A program made the translations under genes and the position numbers. A stretch of DNA of 64,000 bases from contig JAIUPT010000050.1 of NCBI GenBank assembly GCA_022315425.1, positions 806,001 to 870,000 on the forward strand, given 5' to 3'. Each line of letters opens with the position of its first letter. Position 1 is the stretch's first letter. Shown here in pieces: positions 55,630 to 64,000 of the stretch. The notes under the pieces are model-generated. The model was not told where the DNA came from. It did not search any database and saw nothing but the letters and a program-made list of their open reading frames with translations. The DNA comes from Pseudevernia furfuracea. Lineage: Eukaryota > Ascomycota > Lecanoromycetes > Lecanorales > Parmeliaceae.

Positions 55630-58600
55630 TCACCCTCCAGCCCCAGCCCCATCCAGCCCCAAGTCCCGCCTCCTCCCCCTATAAAACTTATCCAAACACT
55701 CCCTCCTCTGCGCCTGGGTCCACCCCTCCACCACCAAGGCAAACTCAACCGCGTCAGCGAACCCAAACGTCCGCGCCATCGTGCACAACTGCCTCCTCAT
55801 GACCTCCTGCGGCGGATGATAGCGCCACCGGACCTCCCCGTCCTCCTCAAGCCCCGAAGCATCATCGACGTCGACGACACCATCGCCCCCGCCGTCGTCA
55901 TCATTGTCCGTGCCGAGCAGGAGGTGTCGGCGACGTTGGGCGCGCGGTCGGGGTTGGGAACTGGCGAAGATTTTCCGATCGCCCAGGTCGACGTCGTTGC
56001 CGGCTTCCTGGGCGCGGCGGGAGAGGGAGGCTTCGACCTTGGACGAGCCGACGACTTCGGAGTTCTCGTGGGTGTATTCGACGCCCGCGTTGGCGAGGAT
56101 GGCCTGGACCGGGTCGCTTTTCTTGGCCCCGCCGGATATCTTCCGGCGTTTCGCCCGGCCGGCCGCTTCTTCTGCTTCGTCCACGATGAGGGCTGCGAGT
56201 TGGGACATGGCTTTTTTTTCGTTGTCAGGTTGGTCTTTGTCCGCGGGTAAGAATGGGTCGTCGCCGCCTTCTTTATCGTTCGGGTTGTCGAGATCGACGC
56301 CGATGATTGTGACGCCGGCTTTTGATTCCGCGACGTTGGTCTTGTTGATGACGTCTCTGAGAACGAGGTTTTCGTTGTTGAAGGAGAAGAGGTTTGCGAG
56401 CCCGAAGATTTCGCCTTTTTGGTCTTTGTTTTCCTGCACGCCTTTGAAGTAGCGACGCTCGGTGCTGGCGGTGTAGCCGATATTTGCTTGTTGCTGTTTA
56501 TAGATCTGTCTCGCGTAGACGATTTCCTCGATCGTGCCGGCGCTGACGAGACGGAAAACTTCGACGTCGCGGACTTGGCCGATGCGGTAGGCGCGGTCTT
56601 GGGCTTGGAGATCGTATGCTGGGTTCCAATTTGGGTCTACAACGACGACTTTATTCGCAGAAGTGATGTTGAGGCCTACACCGCCTGCTTTTGTGGAGAT
56701 GAGAAAGACGAACTGATCTGGGTCGCTGTTGAAGTCGGCGACGGTCTTGGCGCGGTCTTCGTATTTCATGGCGCCGTCGAGGTAGGAGACGTTGTAGGTG
56801 GTGTGTTGGAAGAGCATTTGCAGCATCTTTAATAGACGCACACTGTGGCTGAAGACGAGCACTTTGTCGCCATTGCCGTGCCAGAAGCGGAGTAGTTTCT
56901 TAAGAATTTTCCATTTACCACAGAATTCTGGATTGGAGTAGTTGATGATCGAATCGGGATTGCGGTACAGTTGGCGCCATTGGTCCGGGACGGCGACCTG
57001 GAGCATTTCCAAATCTTTGTCTTGTTTTTCTTTGGGGTCGCCAGATTGGGGGATGAGAATTGCGAGGTGGTTGGAGAGCTTTTGAAGGTAGGCAACGGCT
57101 GGAAAGACGTAAGATTGCCATTTTCCGCCGTCAGGGAGGAATTGCTGACAGCACCAGCCTTGCTTTTTGCCGGAACCGCAGTTGCAGTCGAGGGTAGATT
57201 CTTTGATGTATCTGACAACGTCGCTGTCGATGCAGTTTTCGTACGCGTCCGATTGGGTCTCTGTGAGGGGACAGAAGACGACTCGATCGCTCTTCTTGGG
57301 GAGTTGGTCTGCTATCAACGTCTTCATTCGTCGGAGGAAGAACTGAGGAAGCAGGTTCTCGACCAGAGCTTTTGCAGTTTTGCGAGCTTTACTAAGCTGA
57401 TGGACCGTAGCGTCATGGGACTGACCCATCTTGAGCGGTATACTGATACTCTGCTTCCAAGTCGATATCGGTCCAAACTTTCCGGGATTCGTCCAATTCA
57501 GCAGCGTCCACAACTCATCGTAGGAATTCTGAATAGCAGTTCCCGTGAGCCCGATTCTGCACAAAGCATTGCTCTCATTCATAGATTGCGTGGTCTCCGA
57601 ACTCCTTCCCTTAAGCTGATGGCACTCGTCCGCAATAACGACATCCCACTCCACCATGTTGATCGCGCTCTTGTTCATTCTGTAAGTCGTATACGTCGTA
57701 ATCATGATCTCCAGCCTTCCCTTGGCCGCAGCCTCCAGGGCGGCCTCTTTCGTATCTCCATGGTAGACATCCACATGCCACCAACCCCACCTCTTAAACT
57801 CGTCCTTCCAATTCTCAATCAACGTCCCAGGACACACCACTAGAGCTTTCGGATACCACGGCGCGTCCGCCCTCCTCATCTTTCGCATGCGCTTCGCATC
57901 CCTCTCGTCCCCCGTCTTCCCAAACGCAGCGGTCAGAAACGCAATCACTTGCACCGTCTTCCCAAGACCCATATCATCTCCCAGTATCCCACCCGTCTGA
58001 TACACAAACAGCGCATGCAGGAACGCTGTCCCCTCGACCTGGTAATCGCGTAACCACTGCGCAATAGGCGCCGGTATCAGGCCCAACGACCTCGGCAGCT
58101 GCTTGTCCTGGTACGGAGCCGCTGGCTTCCCTCGAGGGAAATCAGGCCTCTCGGCCAAGTCTGCCAGCCTTTCGTCGTCTGAGAAGTCGACGCCATCGTA
58201 CTTCGGGGGCAATTTCAACCCCGCGGCCTGCAGCTTTTCCGTCCGCCGGTCGAACCTGGCTCTCCTGGTTTGCAGGTAGTCTGGCAAGGTGTACTCCATC
58301 AACTGATCATCGTCCGTCTCGTCGCCCCACTGTTTCTCCTTCCCGTCTTTGACTCTGCCGTCCCTGGTCATCTTCCTCTGCTTCTTGCCGACCCCATCTC
58401 GCTCTTTCTCGACGGCCTTGGCCTTTCGAGTACTAGCTGCTGCTGCCTTGCGCTTGACCGATTTGCGGGCCTTGAATTTCTCGTACGCGTCCGAGTCGTC
58501 GTCTTCGGACCACTTAACCTTCTCACCATCGTAAAGTGCATCTCTCATGCGAGTTGGAGGGGCAGGATCATGGGTTTCGACCGCGGACGATTCGTCTGAG

Positions 58601-58827
58601 GTCTGGGTGCCTACGACTCCTTGGGACGGGGGGTGTCAGTCAGTCCGCCGCTTGAGATGTGGGTGGTGGGATAGAGGCGCACTTTTGATGTAGTCCTCAT
58701 GGCCAAGATCTTTTTGCACGGACTGTGTGATGTCCAAGTCATCATCGCTGTCAGTTGCGACTCTCATCTCATCCAAATCGTCCATAGCTGGGGGTGTAGA
58801 GAGCGACGCGCGGGGTGAGGTTCGCAT
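55630..58827 (-). CDS. SNF2-family DNA-dependent ATPase, ERCC6L2/RAD26-like
   Basis: Two exons, 58827-58683 and 58619-55630, 62-bp intron; 1,044 aa. The SNF2 motor is complete: LRDYQVEGTAFLH, Walker A GDDMGLGKTVQ (about residue 259), DECH box (about 380, ADECHQL), LTGTAIQNSYDELW, KVLVFSHSVRLLKMLQ, STKAGGVGLNITSAN and motif VI DRAYRIGQ. Between the lobes sits a Cys-rich insert (LDCNCGSGKKQGWCCQQ), which may bind zinc. The N-terminus is acidic and then Lys-rich; the C-terminal end (WRYHPPQEVMRRQLCTMART, FALVVEGWTQAQRRECLDKF) resembles the extra domain found in ERCC6L2. Human ERCC6L2 acts in end joining and transcription-linked repair; the same role here is inference. Start at 58827 follows a GTG and is the first ATG of the frame. 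Confidence 0.88.
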
Positions 58828-59007
58828 CACGAAATCCTTGAGCTCCGCAAGCAGCTCCGCAAGTTCAACACTTTACTTTTACGGTTACACATTTCTTGCG
58901 GGCGCCATCATTCTTCGCTATCCAAGAATCACTCTTATTGAGCTTCAAGACCACACTCTCTCCAACGGATATCCTTCTCCGTCTCCCCATACTCACTCCC
59001 TTTCACA
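58828..59007. promoter_or_regulatory. Compact bidirectional promoter, ERCC6L2-like gene and RRP41
   Basis: Only 180 bp separate two start codons facing away from each other. A repeat of AGCTCCGCAAG occurs twice near 58840-58863. No TATA box seen. Confidence 0.6.
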
Positions 59008-59845
59008 ATGCCCCTCGACACCTCAACCTACCACCTCGCGCTCCTCCGGCTCGATGGCCGGCGCTGGAACGAGTTACGCAGGTTGCATGCCCAAGTATCA
59101 ACCCAAGCCTCCGCCGACGGCAGCTCGTATCTAGAAATGGGCAATACGAAAGTCATCTGCACAATAGCCGGGCCTGCAGAAGTACGCGGGGCAGCAAGGA
59201 GAGAGGGTGCGGAGAGAGACAGTGCGGCGGTGACGGTGGAGATTGGAATAGGGGGATTTAGTGGGGTGGACAGGAGGGTAGGAGGCAAGGGGAGGGGCGA
59301 CAAGTTACGTTTATCCGTTTTGGCCTGGCCATGAGCATAGGAGATCGGGATTGAGGGCTGACTGTGACAGGCGGACGACAGAAATGCAAAACACAATTGC
59401 TTCGGCATTCCAGAGCACTCTCTTCACACATTTATATCCGCACTCCACTATAACAATCAGTCTCCACGTCTTATCGCAAGACGGCTCTCTCCTCGCTGCC
59501 TGTCTCAACGCTGCCACTCTCGCTCTTATCGACGCTGGGGTTCCAATGAGTGATTACATCGTTGCTTGCACATCTGGCCTCACACCTCCCAAATCGGGAA
59601 CCGAGAGCGCGGACCCGTTGTTAGATCTAAATGGCATGGAAGAGCAAGAATTACCGTGGCTGACGGTGGGGACGTTAGGAGCTGGCGAGAGGGTTAGCGT
59701 GCTGGTGATGGAAAGTAGAGTGCAGGTGGGGCGGTTGGAGGGGCTGTTAGCGGTTGGGGTGGATGGGTGTAAGCAAGTTAGGGAGATTCTGGATGGGGTG
59801 GTCAGAAGGCAGGGAAAGAGGGTCTTAGAAAGTGTGGTTAGCTGA
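59008..59845 (+). CDS. RRP41: Exosome core subunit Rrp41 (Ski6)
   Basis: Two exons, 59008-59303 and 59371-59845, 67-bp intron; 256 aa. Rrp41 is an RNase PH-type ring subunit of the RNA exosome, which degrades and trims RNA in nucleus and cytoplasm. Visible: RLDGRRWNELRRL, ADGSSYLEMGNTKVICTIAG, then after the intron RTTEMQNTIASAFQSTLFT, TISLHVLSQDGSLLAACLNA, ATLALIDAGVPMSDYIVACT and the C-terminal MESRVQVGRLEGLLAVGVDG. Fits the family in order and length. Divergent from the ERCC6L2-like gene. Confidence 0.95.
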
Positions 59846-60050
59846 CATCAAAAGTATAGCAAAAGAAGTTGTAGAACAAGAACTAAGCATGTGTGCACTG
59901 GGGCATGAGTGGTATGAGTGCTTTAATTGCCTGGAGAGAGCTCGCTTTTGTCTGCAGTGATTCCACCTCGTTGCCGAAGCAGATCATGCCGATTCTTTCA
60001 AGCCATCATAGCATTGCCAAAACCCGCCTCAACTATTAATTTCCATGCCT

Positions 60051-60957
60051 TTACTGTTGGCCGGCCTTGGTGATGACAGGGTCCTTGGCGTATTGAATCT
60101 TTCCGGAACCGCTGCCAGTAGCCTCGATAGCCCTGACGATCTTCATTGACTCCGTGTCCGCGACTTCGCCAAAGACGACGTGCTTGCCGTCCAACCAGCC
60201 GGTGACAACGGTGGTGATGAAAAATTGAGATCCGTTGCTGATGGAATCGGGGAGATCAGCAAAGGCAAGATGGCACGGAAAGGAAATGCAAAACTCACGT
60301 GTTGGGGCCAGCGTTCGCCATGGACAAGAGACCAGGAGTGGTGTGCTTCTTGGCGAAGTTCTCATCCGCGAATTTCTCGCCGTAGATAGACTTGCCACCA
60401 GTGCCCTGCATGGACAAGTCAGCTGTCTCCATACTACTACAGGATGCAGGCAGTGCAGATACTCACATTGCCACGGGTGAAGTCACCGCCCTGAAGCATG
60501 AACTGAGGGATTACACGATGGAACTTGGAGCCGGTGTAGCCAAAGCCCTTCTCGCCAGTGCAAAGGGCACGGAAGTTCTCAGCGGTCTTGGGCGTGACAT
60601 CGTCGTAAAGGTTGAAGTTGATACGGCCGGACTGGTCTGTGATGAGGTCAGGCATGGTTCTGATGCGGTGAGGCCAGCAGCATTGGAGGATTTGGTTCAA
60701 TGGCAAAAGTGGGGCAGCAAGGGTGTCTTACCTTTGATCTCTTTAGTCGCACGCGAGTTGGCATCAAGGACAGGTCCCTGCCAGGAGACATCGAAGAAGA
60801 CTTTGATGGTCATATTTGCTGGTGATGTAGAGAAAGTTCTGTTTGATGGAGTGGTGGATTGATGGAAAGGTGGTCTCAGAGCTGTCCGTGTGAGAAATCG
60901 AAATCGAGGGGTGTTGTTAACCAACGAAAATGGTGGGGTTGACATTCTTAGCGCCAT
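60051..60957 (-). CDS. Cyclophilin A-type peptidyl-prolyl isomerase, mitochondrial and cytosolic forms
   Basis: Four exons: 60957-60732, 60636-60467, 60405-60299, 60237-60051; 229 aa from the upstream ATG, 181 aa from the ATG at 60813. The cyclophilin core is complete: GRINFNLYDDVTPKTAENFR, CTGEKGFGYTGSKFHRVIPQ, FMLQGGDFTRGNGTGGKSIY, MANAGPNTNGSQFFITT, GWLDGKHVVFGEV, so active-site R, F, Q and W/H positions are kept and cyclosporin binding is likely. The 48-residue leader before MTIKVFFDV is Arg/Ser/Thr-rich without acids and ends FSTSPAN, a typical mitochondrial presequence. Neurospora makes both forms from one gene; the same is inferred here. Confidence 0.93.
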
Positions 60958-61708
60958 TTGGTGGGGCAACTGGTTACGCAGAATTTGTGAAATTTGTGAA
61001 TAAGTGCGGGCGAGTGACGAGTGACGAGGCACTTTCCCTTCCTCTTCCTTTTGACGTACGACTCACGAGTACAAACGGCTAGGACCTCTCTTGAGGCGAT
61101 TTTATATCTGCCGGTTTTAGTCACATAGAATGGCCACCCTGCAAATTGAAAAGACAGTGTAAAAGGGTACGGTATCACTCTGGAATGATTGGCTTCTGAT
61201 GGAACATAACTTACATGTGGGGAATCTGCAATGTGTGCGTGAAGGAGGAGAAAAGGATGATGTGGCGAGTGGTTGAAAGTATGTCTACACCACTATCTCA
61301 GGGGGAAGGGAAATGAGGAGCTGCTTACATCATCACTGCTGATCTAGACATCTACGAGTACCGTAGCAACCCACCGAGCCCACCAAGGCCATTCACACTG
61401 ACCTTCCATACAACAAATTATTTTTCCGAGTCTGCCCCTCTTTCCTCGCCCCTCGATGGCAAGATTGAATGGTTTCCTATGCTTTATATTTGTGTATCCG
61501 TTGCATGCTGGATGACTAATCAAGTCTAATTGTAATGCAAGCAACATACTGCAAGCTTCTTAAGCCGTAGCTGAAAATGCAACTCATATATGAGAAGAGA
61601 AGAAAGAGAAGAATATCAAAAAGTTGTCGAGTCCGCAGCTAGTATATGTACAATCGTAAGCTGCATGTTTGTCGCATGTTTGTCGGCCGGACGCCCAGCC
61701 GACAAACA
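60958..61708. other. Intergenic region between cyclophilin and HMG-CoA reductase
   Basis: Cyclophilin promoter (minus) at left and HMG-CoA reductase 3' UTR at right. No gene seen. Some AT-rich stretches near 61540-61640. Confidence 0.6.
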
Positions 61709-64000
61709 TCAATTCTTGGCTGTCATCGTCAACCCTTCCACCACGTGTCCTTTGCCCGGCGCCGCACTCAGGGCACCAGATGGAGGCGTAGAGGCAGTCA
61801 TGCTTAATCCTTCCTCGGACGCGCTTTTACTGGCGGTGAAAGGGTTCGATGCGCCAGGTCCTCGCGCATTGTTAGACATTGACAACCCTTCCGCTGCCTG
61901 AGCTCTATTGGGTGCCGCGCTCACTGCTGCAGATACAGGCGTGGTCGATCTTGTTGGCACTTGACTCCTATTGTGTGCCATATGTGCTTGAACGAGATGG
62001 CCTGCCGCAAGAGCACTGCAGAGACTGAGTTCTCCAGCAAGGACACTGGCAGCTACGATTCTCGCTAGTCGTCGCGCGTTTTCTCCAGGGTGGGTTGGAT
62101 GAGCCCCTCTGACACCGAGTAGGTCGAGGCAAGCGCTTTGGGGTTCGAGGACTGTACCGCCGCCGATGGTTCCGACTTCGATCGAGGGCATTGAGACGGA
62201 TATTTGAAGGTTGCCGTTATAACTATTGACTGTTAGCGAGGGATTTACAACGGCCATCAAAAGTGACCACATACTTTCTCATGACTGTTATACAATTACT
62301 GCTCTCCACATTTTGTGCAGGATCTTGACCAGTGGCCAAGAAAATCGCAGTGACGATGTTTGCTGCATGTGCATTGAAACCCCCAATACTACCAGCCATG
62401 GCACTCCCAATCAGATTTTTGCTCGTATTCAATTCAACAAGGGCATTGACGTCGCTCTTCAAGACGCTTCGAACGACGTCTCCAGGGATAATGGCCTCTG
62501 CGACGACGCTCTTACCTCTACCGTCAATCCAATTGATGGCAGCTGGCTTTTTGTCCGTGCAATAGTTCCCTGATACGGAGATGATGGACATATCATCAAA
62601 TCCGCTCTCTTCCCTCATAACGGCCAGGGCGCATTCAACTCCTTTGGAGATCATATTCATTCCCATCGCATCGCCTGTGGTTGTCTTGAACCTAATGTAA
62701 AGGTAAGTGCCGGCTAGGGCTGTCTTCATCGACTGCAAGCGAGCAAAACGGCTGGTCGAGTTGAACGCTTTCTTCATGGTTTTTTGGCCGTCTTCGGAAT
62801 CCAGCCAAAGCTTGGCAGCGCCTGCTCTGCTCAATGTCTGGAAGCCAACGCAAGGACCTCTTGTCATGCCATCCCCAGTGAGAACAGTGATCGCCCCGCC
62901 AGCAGCATTGATAGCCTTGCAACCTCGGTTGGTACTAGCAACGAGGACCCCTTCGGTGGTTGCCATCGGCAGATAGTAAGACTTTCCGTCAATGACCATT
63001 GGTCCAGCAACACCGACCGGTAGCGGCATGTATCCGATGACGTTCTCACAGCATGCGCCATGAACATTCTCATAATTGTAGTCTTGGTACGGTAGTTTCG
63101 ATTTGTCCAATTGGCTTGAGTTTTCTGCTGTCGCAGGGGTTCTTGATACCAACGTCCGCCGGATCTTGACAGCTCGCGTCAAAGAAGCAAGCCTTGTCAT
63201 AACATCGAGGTTCTCCAATGTCTTCTCAAGTGCGTACCCTGGAATCTTGCCCCGTACAGTCATATCGTTCAGTTCATGATCGTTGAGATAAGCCGCTTGA
63301 CGGTTCTTCACCATCTGCTCACATTCGACGGGGTCCCTGGATTCAGAGGCTTGAGTAGCTTCAATGTCGATAAATCCGTTGGGCTTGGAAACATGGCCGT
63401 TGGCGTGCGGCAAACTTGTATCGATTGCTGGTAGCCTTTCATATCCGGGCAAAATTCTATGCTTGACTGTTTCTGAGGCATGATCATCGCGGGAATCTTG
63501 CTTGGTGGCTCGAGGCTCCTTGATGCTCCATCGGGCGGCGTTAAACAGGTAGCCATTGAGTACAAGGCTCACAGTCAACGTAACAATAATCCACTTGCTC
63601 ACGACTGGATCTTCCAGGCTGTGGAGCACGCCTCCGACCACTCTTCCTCCAACGACATAGTCCAGAAAGTGGTCCGTATAGTCCCCGTCAGATATCGAGC
63701 CACTGATATTCTCACCGTCCATATCAGCTTGAGATGGTTGAATTTCATACTTGATTGGTGGTAGGACGGTGATAGTGATAGAGTAGTTGTTCTTCATTGC
63801 CTCATTGTAGAGGAGATCGAGGCCATTTTGTGCGACCTTGAAAGGATCCATGGAAGGTGATGTAAGCACATTAGATAGTCCAGAGACAGACGTAGGCGCT
63901 GCCTTCCTGCTGCGTGCTCGAAAAGGCATGGTGCCCAGATTCAAGGCGTTGATGAAGAGGAAACCGCCTACCATGATAACCTTGAACTTTGGGATACTGC
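61709..64000 (-). CDS. HMG1: HMG-CoA reductase, C-terminal part (5' end outside window)
   Basis: Two exons seen: 64000-62275 (continues beyond the window) and 62222-61709, with a 52-bp intron. HMG-CoA reductase is the NADPH-dependent, rate-setting enzyme of the mevalonate/ergosterol pathway in the ER membrane. The window begins at the last membrane helix (VMVGGFLFINALNLGTMPFR), then the linker and the full catalytic domain: ENVHGACCENVIGYMPLPVG, TTEGVLVASTNRGCKAIN, GDAMGMNMISKGVE, SVSGNYCTDKKPAAINWIDG (catalytic Asp/Lys), GGFNAHAANIVTAIFLATGQ, SIEVGTIGGGTVLEPQ and LVQAHMAHNRS with the catalytic His. The C-terminal tail after HNRS is unusually long (about 84 aa) and holds three EGLSM/EGLTM repeats. 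The sterol-sensing membrane part lies off the edge. Confidence 0.97.

Noticed and set aside
56971..57843. 290-codon plus-strand frame
   Set aside because: Lies opposite the conserved SNF2 motor of the ERCC6L2-like gene; GC-rich shadow.

Overview
The window is nuclear DNA of a filamentous ascomycete (Pezizomycotina, probably Dothideomycetes by overall gene style). The grounds are genes split by short introns of about 46-62 bp with GTAAGT/GTATGT-like donors and CTAAC/CTGAC branch sites, single-copy eukaryotic housekeeping genes on both strands, and fungus-specific families (Zn2Cys6 regulator, tricalbin, Spa2, DUF7703-like and fungal rhodopsin-like membrane proteins). I found no convincing tRNA, rRNA or CRISPR locus. 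Exon coordinates were derived by eye from splice sites, frame and family similarity; every multi-exon model given closes in frame.

Layout. 0-10.5 kb: a small secreted protein, then RPC34 (Pol III) and STI1 (Hsp90 co-chaperone) sharing a divergent promoter, then a 1,513-aa tricalbin. 10.5-18.9 kb: gene-poor, with two membrane proteins. 18.9-26.5 kb: UGP1 with two alternative first exons, a LicD-type protein with a 10-nt exon, and a Zn2Cys6 regulator. 26.9-35.3 kb: a nested transposon island. 35.5-36.6 kb: a decayed methyltransferase gene. 36.8-46 kb: ENT3-type epsin, NBP2-type SH3 protein, a Helitron helicase relic, importin alpha. 46.7-64 kb: SSU72, SPA2, an FCY2-type permease, an ERCC6L2-like helicase, RRP41, a cyclophilin with a mitochondrial-type leader, and the C-terminal part of HMG-CoA reductase running off the right edge.

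The most unusual region is the transposon island. The outer element is a decayed Mutator-like (MULE/FAR1) transposon with inverted termini built of 21-bp units. Its body has almost lost CC/GG dinucleotides while keeping CpG and CpA, a C-to-T signature unlike classical CpA-directed RIP. Inside it lies a younger LTR element with identical 184-bp LTRs that escaped this mutation. It has no reverse transcriptase, but it encodes on the minus strand a protein with an exact BIR zinc motif (CX2CX16HX6C), a Gag-like domain and two C2HC zinc fingers. The gene is present twice, once whole and once internally deleted. Just inside its 5' LTR a 10-nt site starting ATAAC is perfectly complementary to a site within the LTR, as expected for Tf1/sushi-type self-priming. 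A BIR-Gag fusion carried by a non-autonomous, apparently self-primed retroelement is my best candidate for an undescribed system.
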